A stretch of 64,000 nt of DNA from Chloroflexota bacterium (GCA_016234555.1 JACRBJ010000032.1:186001-250000), one strand, 5' to 3'; shown: positions 23,004 through 31,544, counted from the first letter of the stretch. Numbers and translations: made by a program. The notes: generated by a model from the letters alone, not told the origin.

Positions 23004-24290
23004 ATGTCAGGACAACTCAATGCTTTTGAAATGGCGCAGAAACAGTTTGACCATGTTGCAAAACAGCTCAAATTGGATTCCGGCGTCTCCGAAGTTCTGC
23101 GCTGGCCCATGCGTGAATTTGCCTTCCGTATCCCGGTCCGCATGGACGATGGAAGTTTCCGTGTCTTCCAGGGTTTCCGCGTACAGCACAACGATGCCCG
23201 CGGTCCCAACAAGGGCGGCATCCGCTTCCACCCGGCTGAAACCCTCGACACCGTGCGCGCCCTCGCCACATGGATGACCTGGAAATGCGCCGTTGCAGAT
23301 ATCCCGCTTGGCGGCGGCAAAGGCGGCATTATCGTCGATCCTTCGACCCTGTCTGTCCGCGAGAAGGAAGAATTATGCCGCGGTTGGGTACGTGTCATGT
23401 GGAAGAATATTGGACCTCGCAACGATGTGCCCGCTCCTGACGTTGGCACCACCCCCCAGATGATGGGCTGGATGATGGACGAATATTCGCGCCTCGTCGG
23501 TCAGTACACCCCCGGCGTTTTCACCGGCAAGCCCCTCGGTGGCGGCGGTTCCCTCGGACGCACTGAAGCTACCGGCTATGGTGTCATTTACACCGTCCGC
23601 GAAGCGATGAAGCACCTCGGTATGGATTCCAAGAAATCCGTTGCCGCGATCCAGGGCTTCGGCAATGTCTCGCAGTATGCGGCAATCGGTTTTGTCGAAA
23701 TGCTTGGCGGAACCGTGGCTTGCGTCTCCTGCTATGACCGCCATGACAAGAAGTCCTATACCTACAGCAAGAAGGGTGGCATCGATCCTCACTTCCTGCT
23801 CTCCATCGTGGATCAGTACGGGACCATCGACAAGGCGAAGGCCCAGGATGCCGGCTACGTTGTCGAAGACGGTGATGTCTGGATCACCAAGGAAGCCAAC
23901 GTGTTGATCCCCGCCGCCATCGAAGGTCAGGTCAACTCGGATACGGTCGGCAAGATTTCCAAGGGCGTCAAGATCGTGGCGGAAGGCGCGAATGGTCCCT
24001 GCACTCCCGAAGCGGACGAAGTCTTCAAGAAGAACGGCGTTTTCAACATCCCCGACTTCCTCTGCAACGCCGGCGGCGTGACTTGTTCCTACTTCGAGCA
24101 GGTTCAGAACGACATGAACTTCTACTGGAGCAAGGAGGAAGTCCTCGAGAGACTCGACCAGAAGATGACCTCCGCCTTCCACGGCGTGCTCGAACGGAGC
24201 CAGAAGGAAAAGGTTTACATGCGCGACGCCGCCTACATGGTTGCGATTGACCGTGTGGTGAAGGCGATGGAACTCCGCGGCTGGTTGTAA
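23004..24290 (+). CDS. gdhA: Glutamate dehydrogenase (Glu/Leu/Phe/Val dehydrogenase family)
   Basis: This enzyme interconverts glutamate with 2-oxoglutarate and ammonia. The 428-residue length fits the short hexameric class. The substrate-side motifs are QGFRVQHNDARGPNKGGIRF, with the catalytic Lys following in TWMTWKCAVADIPLGGGKGG, and PAPDVGTTPQMMGWMMDEY. The Rossmann part holds AIQGFGNVSQYAA, a GxGNV-type dinucleotide loop. FLCNAGGVTCSYFEQVQN and the helical C-terminus are standard. An AGGAGA precedes the start and a strong terminator follows. With the neighbouring acyl-CoA enzymes it supports growth on amino acids. Confidence 0.94.
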   Translation: MSGQLNAFEMAQKQFDHVAKQLKLDSGVSEVLRWPMREFAFRIPVRMDDGSFRVFQGFRVQHNDARGPNKGGIRFHPAETLDTVRALATWMTWKCAVADIPLGGGKGGIIVDPSTLSVREKEELCRGWVRVMWKNIGPRNDVPAPDVGTTPQMMGWMMDEYSRLVGQYTPGVFTGKPLGGGGSLGRTEATGYGVIYTVREAMKHLGMDSKKSVAAIQGFGNVSQYAAIGFVEMLGGTVACVSCYDRHDKKSYTYSKKGGIDPHFLLSIVDQYGTIDKAKAQDAGYVVEDGDVWITKEANVLIPAAIEGQVNSDTVGKISKGVKIVAEGANGPCTPEADEVFKKNGVFNIPDFLCNAGGVTCSYFEQVQNDMNFYWSKEEVLERLDQKMTSAFHGVLERSQKEKVYMRDAAYMVAIDRVVKAMELRGWL

Positions 24291-24327
24291 GCAGAGTAAT
24301 AGATAAGTAGAGAGTAGAGATTAGTTG

Positions 24328-24355
24328 ACAGGATGTGTCGCAAGGCACATCCTGT
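24328..24355 (+). terminator. Terminator of gdhA
   Basis: A 12-bp stem with one wobble (24328-24339 with 24344-24355) has loop GCAA and is followed by TTTCTCTTT. It lies 37 bases after the gdhA stop. Confidence 0.8.
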
Positions 24356-24431
24356 TTTCTCTTTCCATCTGGGTATTTGATACAATCGAATTACTACTCC
24401 CTATTCTCTTCTCTCTATTCTCTGAGGTCAC

Positions 24432-25607
24432 ATGTCAAAACAAACTTTCAAATGGGATGACCCTTTCCTGTTCAACGACCAGTTGATGGACGAAGAGCGT
24501 ATGATCCGTGACACGGCAAGGCGCTTCTGTCAGGACAAGTTGATGCCGCGCATCCTGGAGGCGAATCGCAGCGAAACCTTCGACCGCGCCATTATGGACG
24601 AAATGGGGGCGATGGGATTTTTAGGCTCGACCATCCCAGAGGAATATGGCGGCGCAGGGCTGAATTATGTTTCGTATGGCTTGATTGCCCGTGAAGTGGA
24701 GCGGGTGGACAGTGGCTATCGCAGTGCGATGAGCGTGCAGAGTTCCTTGGTGATGCATCCCATCAATGCCTACGGCTCGGAGGAACAGAAGAAAAAGTAT
24801 TTACCCAGACTTGCCAGCGGAGAGATTGTCGGCTGTTTCGGTTTGACTGAACCCAATCACGGCAGCGACCCCGGCAGCATGGAAACCCGTGCCAAAAAGG
24901 TGGATGGTGGTTGGATTTTGCAAGGCAACAAGATGTGGATCACGAACTCTCCGATTGCAGATGTTTTTGTTGTTTGGGCGAAGGCAGATGGTGAGATTCA
25001 CGGTTTCATCCTCGAAAAAGGGATGAAGGGGTTGAGTGCCCCGAAAATCGAGGGAAAATTTAGTTTGCGGGCGAGTTCGACTGGCGAGATCGTGATGAAT
25101 GAAGTCTTTGTCCCTGACGAAAACCTGCTGCCGAATGTCGCAGGTTTGAAGGGTCCGTTTGGATGTTTGAACAAAGCCCGCTACGGAATTGCCTGGGGTG
25201 CATTGGGCGCGGCGGAATTTTGCTGGCACGCGGTGCGGCAGTACACGCTGGATCGTCCGCAGTTTGGACGTCCGCTGGCGGCGAACCAGTTGATTCAGTT
25301 GAAGCTGGCGAACATGATGACGGAAATTACGATTGGGCTGCAAGCCGTTCTACGTGTGGGACGTTTGATGGACGAGGACAAAGTCACCCCTGAAATGATA
25401 TCGCTGGTCAAAAGGAATTCATGCGGCAAAGCTTTGGAGATTGCCCGCCATGCCCGCGACATGCACGGCGCAAATGGAGTTTCTGACGAATATCATGTTA
25501 TCCGCCATGTGATGAATTTGGAATCGGTCAATACCTACGAAGGCACGAACGATATCCATGCGTTGATTTTAGGCAGGGCGCAGACGGGGTTGCAGGCGTT
25601 CTCGTAA
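24432..25607 (+). CDS. Glutaryl-CoA dehydrogenase-like acyl-CoA dehydrogenase
   Basis: This FAD enzyme of 391 residues belongs to the acyl-CoA dehydrogenase superfamily. It closely resembles glutaryl-CoA dehydrogenase, which oxidises and decarboxylates glutaryl-CoA to crotonyl-CoA. The substrate-specific segment [17 protein letters not shown] contains the Arg that binds the glutaryl carboxylate in known enzymes. The FAD-binding parts are [16 protein letters not shown] and [17 protein letters not shown]. The catalytic base Glu is in [17 protein letters not shown], and [14 protein letters not shown] matches the same subfamily. It would feed a crotonase-type enzyme like the one encoded 2 kb upstream. 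Non-decarboxylating homologues cannot be excluded by sequence. Confidence 0.9.
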   Translation: MSKQTFKWDDPFLFNDQLMDEERMIRDTARRFCQDKLMPRILEANRSETFDRAIMDEMGAMGFLGSTIPEEYGGAGLNYVSYGLIAREVERVDSGYRSAMSVQSSLVMHPINAYGSEEQKKKYLPRLASGEIVGCFGLTEPNHGSDPGSMETRAKKVDGGWILQGNKMWITNSPIADVFVVWAKADGEIHGFILEKGMKGLSAPKIEGKFSLRASSTGEIVMNEVFVPDENLLPNVAGLKGPFGCLNKARYGIAWGALGAAEFCWHAVRQYTLDRPQFGRPLAANQLIQLKLANMMTEITIGLQAVLRVGRLMDEDKVTPEMISLVKRNSCGKALEIARHARDMHGANGVSDEYHVIRHVMNLESVNTYEGTNDIHALILGRAQTGLQAFS

Positions 25608-25612
25608 ACGCT

Positions 25613-25639
25613 GTAGGGGCGGGGTTACCCCGCCCCTAC
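25613..25639. repeat. Intergenic palindrome between convergent genes
   Basis: A perfect 12-bp stem, GTAGGGGCGGGG (25613-25624) with CCCCGCCCCTAC (25628-25639), has loop TTA. It lies between convergent genes and could terminate both. The same type of GTAGGGGCGGGG palindrome is common in repeat families of other bacteria; the phnD leader hairpin at 53721 is related. Confidence 0.75.
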
Positions 25640-25641
25640 GA

Positions 25642-25953
25642 TTATTTATATCCTTCCAAACAAACCACGCCCTGCGCTCCGACATGTGCATCGTGTAAAG
25701 TGTCGGCGGGGAGGTCGAGACGGTCGCCTGCTTTCATCGCCACAGATTGATTAAGTTCGGGCAATCCAAAAGTGATGCTGCCCTGCACCACATACAAAAC
25801 CTTGTGTTTGGGATGTGTGTGGGCGACGTAGGTGTAAAGTGGTTCGTTTGACCAGCCATAGGGATCGAGCCCCTCAGCTACCATCAACTTCCAGAGCATG
25901 GATTGAGTTGGAGGGTCCGAGCCAACCCACGGGGTGAGAGTCGGTGTTTTCAT
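25642..25953 (-). CDS. Small cupin-domain protein
   Basis: This is a single-domain cupin of about 103 residues. The metal-site motif is visible as HTHPKHKVLYVVQG, with a first His pair and a pattern close to HxH(x)nE but lacking the usual Glu. The second motif ends in LPADTLHDAHVG. The start is at 25953, where ATG overlaps the TAA of the upstream rhodanese frame as TAATG, so the two are translationally coupled. A longer reading from 26097 is rejected because it runs out of frame through conserved rhodanese sequence. The function of these small cupins is unknown; a metal-binding or small-molecule sensing role is possible. Confidence 0.82.
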   Translation of the reverse strand: MKTPTLTPWVGSDPPTQSMLWKLMVAEGLDPYGWSNEPLYTYVAHTHPKHKVLYVVQGSITFGLPELNQSVAMKAGDRLDLPADTLHDAHVGAQGVVCLEGYK

Positions 25954-26369
25954 TATTCGATAGGGTATCCCGCTTCTTTCCAGGCGGTTAATCCGCCGAG
26001 GATGGGCGTGGCTTTGGTGTAGCCGTTCTGTAAGAGGAGGAACGCCGCACGGGCGCTCGTGTGCTCGTTCAGTCAGGTACAGTAGGTGATGATCCACTGG
26101 TCTTTGTCGAGGGGCAGGCTGTCGATGTTGTTCTCGAACTCAGCCAGCGGAATGGAAATTGCGCCAGCCGCATGACCTGCCGCGTAGGATTCCGCGCTCC
26201 GCACATCTACGATGATGGCTTTACCATCCTCAAATGTGGACTTTGCTTCCTCAACCGTCACGCGCGGAACGGCATCCTCTGTCTGTGGGATTTGCGGGGT
26301 TTGCGGCGCACAGGCGGAGAGGAGTGCAAGTAAAACGATGATAACAATAAGGTGTATTTTTTTTGACAT
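25953..26369 (-). CDS. Rhodanese-like lipoprotein with in-frame UGA at the catalytic Cys position
   Basis: This is a predicted exported lipoprotein with signal and lipobox (LLALLSAC, Cys20) and a rhodanese sulfurtransferase domain (about 35-138). The frame meets TGA at codon 99 (26075-26073) and then continues without a frameshift through conserved rhodanese sequence, NEHTSARAAFLLLQNGY and ILGGLTAWKEAGYP, to a TAA that overlaps the cupin ATG. The UGA aligns without gaps to catalytic Cys65 of E. coli GlpE, 17 residues before the G of the LLQ.GY segment. Either UGA is read as selenocysteine or the gene carries a fresh nonsense mutation. A weak stem-loop with a CCGU loop lies about 20 bases after the UGA. 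Without readthrough the product is a 98-residue fragment lacking the active site. Confidence 0.7.
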
Positions 26370-26381
26370 GACAGGTTATTT

Positions 26382-26414
26382 AAACCTCCGAGGTTTTTGA
26401 CGCCTCGGAGGTTT
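26382..26414. repeat. Intergenic palindrome, 12-bp arms
   Basis: AAACCTCCGAGG (26382-26393) and CCTCGGAGGTTT (26403-26414) form a perfect inverted repeat with a nine-base loop. It lies seven bases after the stop of the oligoendopeptidase gene and upstream of the rhodanese start, both on the minus strand. The sequence looks like a dispersed REP-type element and could act as a terminator. Confidence 0.7.
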
Positions 26415-26420
26415 GATCTA

Positions 26421-28223
26421 TTACAACTCGCAATATCGTTCGACCTGTTTGCCGATGATGGCGAGACTGTCCGCCCAGAATTTCCTGGTGCGGATGTTGA
26501 TGCCGAAACGGTCGGCGAGTTCCGCCGCACGCTCCTCGCCTGTGGAAGCGAGCAGATTCTTGTAATCGGGCACGAAGTCTGTGCCGCGCTTTTGGTAGAC
26601 GGCGTACAAACCGGTTGCGAAGAGCAAGCCGAAGGCGTAGGGGAAGTTGTAGAAGGAAAGATTGGGAGAGTAATAATGCGGCTTCCACGTCCACATGAAC
26701 TTTTGCAGATAACGCTCATCCAGACCGTCGCCGTAGGTCGCCTTCTGGGCGCGTTCCATGATGTCGTTCAACTCATCGGAGGAGAGTTCGGCTTTCTCAC
26801 GGCGCTCAAAGACTTCAGTCTCGAAGAGGTAACGCGAGTAAATGTCCACCACCACCTGCGAGGCATTGTTCAACTGCGCTTCGAGAATGGCGAGCACTTC
26901 CTGCGGATCGGTCGTCTGTTTCAGCGCGGCCTGGGTGACGATGGTCTCGCACATGATGGATGCCGTTTCCGCAAGGGTCATGGGTGTGGCTTGCTGGATT
27001 TCGGTTTTGTTTGCCTGATAGGCGCACTCGTTGTGGAAGGCGTGACCGAGTTCGTGCGCCAGCGTGCTGACCTGGTCGAACGAACCGTCGAAGTTGCTGA
27101 GGATGCGGCTTTCCTTCACCCGCGACACGCCCATGCAGAATGCGCCGCCGCGTTTGCCGTCGCGTTGCTCGCCGTCGATCCAGTTGTCGTCGAAGGCGCG
27201 GCGGGCAAAGGTCCCAAGTTCGGGCGAGAACTTGTTGAAGTTCTCCACGATGAAGTCGCGCGCTTCCTCCCACGAATAAACTTTATCTGTTTTGCCCATC
27301 GGAGCGAAGAGGTCCCACCAGGCGAGTTTTTCCTTGCCGAGCAGTTTCGCCTTGTGCTTGAAATATCTGCGGAACATTGGGAAGGAATCCTTCATCGCGC
27401 CGAGCATGGCGTTGAGCGTGGCGCGATCCATGCGCGAGTTGTCGATGGCGGCGTGGACAGCATCCTCGCGTCCGCGCTTTTTATTGAGGGTGATCGCTTC
27501 GCCTTTGACGCCGTTCATGCAGGCGGCAAGCGTTTCCTGAACTTCAGTCCAGAGGATGTTTTCCGCGTCGTAGCCACGATGACGGGTCGGCTCGTCGGGA
27601 TGGGAGCGCAGGTTAATGAGGGCGGGCGCGGGAAGTTTTTGCATCTTGCCATCGAGTTCAAAATCGACCGAGAGCTGCGAGGTGGTCGTCCCCTGCAACT
27701 TGCCGAAGGCATTACCTCCGCTCAGGGTCATCTCGGCGGCGAGGACCTCCTCGGCTTCGCTCATCATGTATTTGGATTGCTCCACGCTTTCGTCGAGAGC
27801 GAACTCATGCGCCTTTGCGGACGGATGGAACCTGGCGGCTTTCTTGACGGCGGCTTTGCCCAACTTCCCAACCCAGGCTTGGAACCTGGTATTCAGAATG
27901 CTTGCCTGCACCGACATCTGCTCGAACTGCGAGAGGGCGCGCATGGCATCCTTGTCCCGCGAGTTGGTGGTGACGAAGGACTCGATATACGGCACAATGG
28001 TGTTGGACAACTCGAAGATGGCGTTGAACCTGTCCACTGATTCGCCGAGCAGTTTACCGAGTTTTTTAGGCTCGGTCTTGGCGTCTGCCTTGCTGGCTTT
28101 CTTGAAAAATACTTCCATATCATCCAGCATGGACTTGTATTGTTTGACGGCGGCTTTGAATTGTTTTGAATCAAGCGCGGGATAGACATTGGTCAAATCC
28201 CAGCGGGGGGCGGATACGGTCAT
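26421..28223 (-). CDS. pepF: M3-family oligoendopeptidase F
   Basis: This is a cytoplasmic zinc metallopeptidase of 600 residues that cleaves short peptides. The M3 zinc motif is visible as TLAHELGHAFHNE (HExxH), with the third ligand Glu in the following MTLAETASIMCETI helix. The C-terminal LSFYNFPYAFGLLFATGLY and YQKRGTDFVPDYKNLLASTGEE segments are typical of PepF/PF06 members. The length matches the family. AAGGAGA stands before the ATG. It is preceded by its own intergenic region and followed by a palindrome. A long open frame on the opposite strand is a shadow of its codon usage. Confidence 0.94.
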   Translation of the reverse strand: MTVSAPRWDLTNVYPALDSKQFKAAVKQYKSMLDDMEVFFKKASKADAKTEPKKLGKLLGESVDRFNAIFELSNTIVPYIESFVTTNSRDKDAMRALSQFEQMSVQASILNTRFQAWVGKLGKAAVKKAARFHPSAKAHEFALDESVEQSKYMMSEAEEVLAAEMTLSGGNAFGKLQGTTTSQLSVDFELDGKMQKLPAPALINLRSHPDEPTRHRGYDAENILWTEVQETLAACMNGVKGEAITLNKKRGREDAVHAAIDNSRMDRATLNAMLGAMKDSFPMFRRYFKHKAKLLGKEKLAWWDLFAPMGKTDKVYSWEEARDFIVENFNKFSPELGTFARRAFDDNWIDGEQRDGKRGGAFCMGVSRVKESRILSNFDGSFDQVSTLAHELGHAFHNECAYQANKTEIQQATPMTLAETASIMCETIVTQAALKQTTDPQEVLAILEAQLNNASQVVVDIYSRYLFETEVFERREKAELSSDELNDIMERAQKATYGDGLDERYLQKFMWTWKPHYYSPNLSFYNFPYAFGLLFATGLYAVYQKRGTDFVPDYKNLLASTGEERAAELADRFGINIRTRKFWADSLAIIGKQVERYCEL

Positions 28224-28312
28224 GGGAATCTCCTTGTGAAAAAAGATGGATTAAGTATACCGTGATTGGAAAGTGAAAACACCTACTCAGGTAGGGTTTG
28301 AGAAAACCTTGC

Positions 28313-28341
28313 TTGCTTTTCCCACCCGAAACACATAGAAT
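28313..28341 (+). promoter_or_regulatory. Promoter of the single-TM protein gene
   Basis: TTGCTT (28313-28318), a 17-base spacer and TAGAAT (28336-28341) form a plausible vegetative promoter 16 bases before the ATG. It is divergent from pepF. Confidence 0.5.
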
Positions 28342-28357
28342 CAAATTGGAGGCATTT

Positions 28358-28834
28358 ATGAAACAGGATAAATTTCTGACAGGGATTTTGATCGGCATTG
28401 GCGTGTTGATTCTGCTGGCGCTGGTTTTGTTCTTCATGCGGAAGGATGGTCAAAGCGAATACATCGCCGACTCCACTCCCGAAGGCGTGACGCACAATTA
28501 CGTGCTTGCCATCTTGAACAAGGATTATCAAAAAGCCTACGGCTACCTTGCCGACCTTGAAAACAAGCCAACTTACGAGCAATTCCGCCAGTCTTTCTTC
28601 AACGGCATGGTCAACCCTGGTGATGCGGGTGTGGAAGTCGGCACGGCGGAGATCAACGGTGACGAGGCGGTTGTGACCCTTTCGATTTACTACTCGGTCA
28701 ACGATCCGTTTTCCAGCCGCTATGCCAGCGAAGACCGTGCCTTGCTCGTCAGGCAGGATGGCGCGTGGAAGTTGAGCGCCATGCCGTATAACTTCTGGTC
28801 TTACGACTGGTACCAGGAACCGTTCAAACCGTAG
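28358..28834 (+). CDS. Single-span membrane protein with extracytoplasmic domain, 158 aa
   Basis: The function is unknown. The N-terminus (KQDKFLTGILIGIGVLILLALVLFFM) is a membrane anchor. The rest is outside: an NTF2/DUF4878-like fold is suggested by THNYVLAILNKDYQKAYGYLADLENKP, which resembles the helix pair at the start of such domains, followed by strands ending in LLVRQDGAWKLSAMPYNFW. The start at 28358 follows GGAGG. It is followed within 76 bases by the DUF5671-type membrane protein on the same strand, separated by an inverted repeat. Confidence 0.78.
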   Translation: MKQDKFLTGILIGIGVLILLALVLFFMRKDGQSEYIADSTPEGVTHNYVLAILNKDYQKAYGYLADLENKPTYEQFRQSFFNGMVNPGDAGVEVGTAEINGDEAVVTLSIYYSVNDPFSSRYASEDRALLVRQDGAWKLSAMPYNFWSYDWYQEPFKP

Positions 28835-28848
28835 CTAATTCGGATTCC

Positions 28849-28889
28849 AAAGTCTCCTGACTTTGGAGTATCGAAAGTCGGGAGACTTT
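28849..28889. repeat. Nested inverted repeat between two membrane-protein genes
   Basis: Two 16-bp segments (28849-28864 and 28874-28889) are inverted copies with one mismatch. Each is itself a small palindrome of the form AAAGTC....GACTTT. The structure lies between the two genes and upstream of the next ribosome-binding site, so it may reduce readthrough or be a mobile palindromic element. Confidence 0.65.
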
Positions 28890-28909
28890 CGACTCCGAAA
28901 GGACTTAAT

Positions 28910-30829
28910 ATGAAAACCATTCGACGACTTTACTTTTACGCCGTTGCCATCATCAGCATCGAGGTGGTGACCTGGGGCGTCATCAACCTGCTGCGTTCCA
29001 TTTTCAGCGCGGACAAAATCACGAACGACGCATCCACGCTGGCAGGGGCGCTCGCGCTCATCTTTGTGGGTGTTCCGATTTTCCTCATCCACTGGCTGTG
29101 GGCGCAACGCGCCTCCGCCAAAGACGACGAGGAAAAAACGGCAGGCATCCGCGCCATTTTCTTCTACGGGATTTTGCTTGGTATGCTGATCCCCGCTGTG
29201 CAGAACCTGCTCGCGCTGATTGACCGCACCTTCCTCTCCGCCGCCAATATTTATGTCACCCGCGCCATCGTCGGCGGCACGCAAACCTGGGTGGACAACC
29301 TCATCGCCATCGTCGTCAACCTGCTGATCGCGGCATACTTTTGGAAGACACTGCAAGACGAGTGGCGCGCGCTCCCCGAAACTGAAGCCTTCGCCGAAAT
29401 CCTCCGCTTGTATCGTTTCATCTGGATGCTATACGGCTTGATGATGGTGATCTACGGCGCACAGCAGGCGTTGAATTATGTCTTCACCCTGTCCGCTGGA
29501 AACGTGCTTGGCGCGCTGGGACGGGAGACGGCGGTCAATGCGATTGCGCTGCTGGTGGTTGGCGCTCCCATCTGGTTCTTCTCGTGGAAAATTTTGCAGG
29601 ACGTTTTAGCGGATTCATCCGAACGGGAGTCTTACCTGCGCCTCGGCATTCTCTACCTCCTCTCCCTCGGCGGCGTGATCGTGGTTCTGACGGCCGGTGG
29701 CAACCTGATTTACATGCTCCTGATGCAGGCGCTTGGCGAAGGCAAGAAGGTCGCCGAATTTATCCAGGATATTGGCGGACCGATTTCCATCGGCGTGCCG
29801 TTTGCGGTCATCTGGGCGTACTACGGAAAATGGCTCGACCAGCAATTTGCATTTGACGAAGACTCTCCGCGCCGCGCTGGCAAGAAGCGATTGTATTTTT
29901 ACATCCTCTCCTTCCTCGGTCTTGCTGCAACCCTCTTTGCGGTCATCTCCCTCTTCTCAGTGGTGATTGACTTGATCTTCACACGCTCTTACTTGAGCAG
30001 CAGCGGATTCGCGTCCGCGCTTTCGACGGCGTTGGGCGCGCTTGCGGCGGGACTTCCACTCTGGCTGTTGACTTGGCGTCCCGTTCAGGCGGATGCGCTC
30101 GCTGAAAGCTCTGTCGGCGACCATGCGCGGCGTTCGGTCATCCGCAAGACGTATTTGTACCTGGTGCTGTTTGCCTCGGTCATCGGCGGGATGATTTCGG
30201 GCGGAACTTTGATCTTCACGCTCATCAACTCTGCTCTGGGCGGGGATGTGAGCGATGTCGCCAAGTCTGCGCTCAATTCACTCCAAATTCTTGTTTGGTT
30301 TGTAGTGTTGTTGCTCTATCACCTGTCTGCTTTGCGAAACGATGGCGCAGCGACTGCCGACACGTTGGAAGAAAAGCAGAAGGAATTCAAACTGGTCGTG
30401 CTGGATGGTGGCGGTGGATTTGTAGAATCTGTCAAAGCGACGTTTGCGAAGCGTGCCCCCAAGTTATCGCTGACAGTGGTGAACGTCAATGACGGAGGCC
30501 CCGCTGACCTACAAGCGGATGCCGTTGTGATGTCAGGCTCGCTGGCAATGAATCCTCCCGAAAAGGCTGGAGCATGGATTCGCTCCTTCAACGGGATCAG
30601 GCTCATCGTCGAGGAGGATTTGGCGGGCGTCGCGTGGATGAACGACCTCGGGCAGGCAGCGGATTCAGCGAAGGCAATGGCTGAGGGTCAGAAAATTCGC
30701 CCGCACGCTTCGCGTGCAAAAGGCACCTCCGCCTGGACATATGTCGCGTATGTCTTCGCGGCGCTGTTTGCCCTGCAATTGCTGTTCATGTTGACGATGC
30801 TTGGCGTCTCGATGGTGGCGGGTTTTTAG
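28910..30829 (+). CDS. Polytopic membrane protein with DUF5671-type repeats, 639 aa
   Basis: The protein has unknown function. It consists of repeated membrane units beginning with R/K-x-L/Y-Y-F/L-Y patterns, such as RRLYFYAVAIISIEVV, KKRLYFYILSFLGLA and RKTYLYLVLFASVIGG; about five such units span residues 1-480. This matches the repeated DUF5671 membrane domain. Residues about 495-605 form a soluble domain that starts LVVLDGGGGFVES and looks Rossmann-like. A final membrane helix closes the protein (about 608-636). It overlaps the convergent 115-aa gene by four bases. The fusion of repeated membrane units to a soluble domain suggests sensing or transport, but no function should be assigned. 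Confidence 0.8.
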   Translation: MKTIRRLYFYAVAIISIEVVTWGVINLLRSIFSADKITNDASTLAGALALIFVGVPIFLIHWLWAQRASAKDDEEKTAGIRAIFFYGILLGMLIPAVQNLLALIDRTFLSAANIYVTRAIVGGTQTWVDNLIAIVVNLLIAAYFWKTLQDEWRALPETEAFAEILRLYRFIWMLYGLMMVIYGAQQALNYVFTLSAGNVLGALGRETAVNAIALLVVGAPIWFFSWKILQDVLADSSERESYLRLGILYLLSLGGVIVVLTAGGNLIYMLLMQALGEGKKVAEFIQDIGGPISIGVPFAVIWAYYGKWLDQQFAFDEDSPRRAGKKRLYFYILSFLGLAATLFAVISLFSVVIDLIFTRSYLSSSGFASALSTALGALAAGLPLWLLTWRPVQADALAESSVGDHARRSVIRKTYLYLVLFASVIGGMISGGTLIFTLINSALGGDVSDVAKSALNSLQILVWFVVLLLYHLSALRNDGAATADTLEEKQKEFKLVVLDGGGGFVESVKATFAKRAPKLSLTVVNVNDGGPADLQADAVVMSGSLAMNPPEKAGAWIRSFNGIRLIVEEDLAGVAWMNDLGQAADSAKAMAEGQKIRPHASRAKGTSAWTYVAYVFAALFALQLLFMLTMLGVSMVAGF

Positions 30830-31173
30830 AGCAGCCCCGAAAGTTCCAGCGCGCGGTCTGACCACTGCTTTGCCTGCACCGAGAGCAGTGTGCGCTGGGT
30901 CTTATTTTGACTGGCGCTTTCCCATGCCTTTTCCCACAGGGTAAGCAGTGTTTGCATGGAAACCAGTTCAGCGGCGGCTTCGGGTTCGGCGTCGGCGGCT
31001 GTCCACTCGATAAGGTGTCTTGCTTCTTCCAGGAGATTCTTTATCGTTGTGGCATCCGCCGACTTCCGCGCCGAAGACGAAATTCTTCCCAACGTGGCAG
31101 CGAGACCGCCAAGGCGTCGAGGCAAAGGGTCGCGCAAAAAGCGTTCATGTAATTTTTGTTTGTTTGGAATCAT
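30826..31173 (-). CDS. Hypothetical protein, 115 aa
   Basis: I do not recognise this protein. It is a small, mostly helical cytoplasmic protein with a basic N-terminus (RFLRDPLPRRLGGLAATLGR). Helices rich in Ala, Glu and Leu follow. It starts inside the stop of the upstream DUF5674-like gene (ATGA overlap), so the two are translated as a pair and probably work together. The stop overlaps the end of the convergent DUF5671-type gene by four bases. Confidence 0.7.
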   Translation of the reverse strand: MIPNKQKLHERFLRDPLPRRLGGLAATLGRISSSARKSADATTIKNLLEEARHLIEWTAADAEPEAAAELVSMQTLLTLWEKAWESASQNKTQRTLLSVQAKQWSDRALELSGLL

Positions 31174-31508
31174 GCCGCGCCTCCGAAGACTTCACGTGTA
31201 ACAGATTCTACTTTTTGGCGCAGTTCCTCGCTTTGAATCAGAATACTGCGATTTCCCAGCCTTGGGCGGATGTTGATAAGGGATTCAAATTCGACGCGTT
31301 GCCCATCTGGATACCAGTTTGCGCCCCATAGGTCATCCTGCTCACTGCCGTTGTCCAATAAAACGGCTTCACAATCCGAGTGCATTTCGCCGCCGCCCGC
31401 CAAAATCCGCTGGCGAATATCCACCACAATCTTTATCATGGTGTCATATTCTTTCAGCATGTCGTTTATTTGTTCAGGGGTTGGCTGGCTTTGAAGGATG
31501 TGAATCAT
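31170..31508 (-). CDS. DUF5674 family protein, 112 aa
   Basis: This small cytoplasmic protein of unknown function resembles DUF5674. The features are IKIVVDIRQRILAGGGEMHSD, LLDNGSEQDDLWGANWYPD, and INIRPRLGNRSILIQ, a conserved core in which Glu, His and Asp recur. It shares an ATGA overlap with the next gene. A TATAAT box ends six bases before its ATG, pointing to leaderless expression. It is divergent from dnaN, with only 81 bases between the two starts. Confidence 0.75.
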   Translation of the reverse strand: MIHILQSQPTPEQINDMLKEYDTMIKIVVDIRQRILAGGGEMHSDCEAVLLDNGSEQDDLWGANWYPDGQRVEFESLINIRPRLGNRSILIQSEELRQKVESVTREVFGGAA

Positions 31509-31514
31509 GTTTCG

Positions 31515-31520
31515 ATTATA
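31515..31520 (-). promoter_or_regulatory. -10 box just before the DUF5674 gene, likely leaderless
   Basis: On the minus strand TATAAT lies six bases upstream of the ATG at 31508, with no room for a Shine-Dalgarno sequence. The transcript should begin at or next to the start codon. Confidence 0.5.
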
Positions 31521-31544
31521 CCTTTGTTATGCCGCCCTCATTAA

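Noticed and set aside
25642..26097. Longer version of the cupin protein, starting at 26097
   Set aside because: The extra 48 residues are the out-of-frame translation of conserved rhodanese sequence; the ATG at 25953 fits the TAATG overlap.
26397..28040. A 547-residue open frame opposite oligoendopeptidase F
   Set aside because: The minus-strand frame is a clear M3 peptidase with an intact HExxH motif; the antisense product has no recognisable domain.
31189..31202. CACGTG-containing parS-like sequence
   Set aside because: It has three mismatches to the parS core and lies in coding sequence of the DUF5674 gene, so chance is likely.
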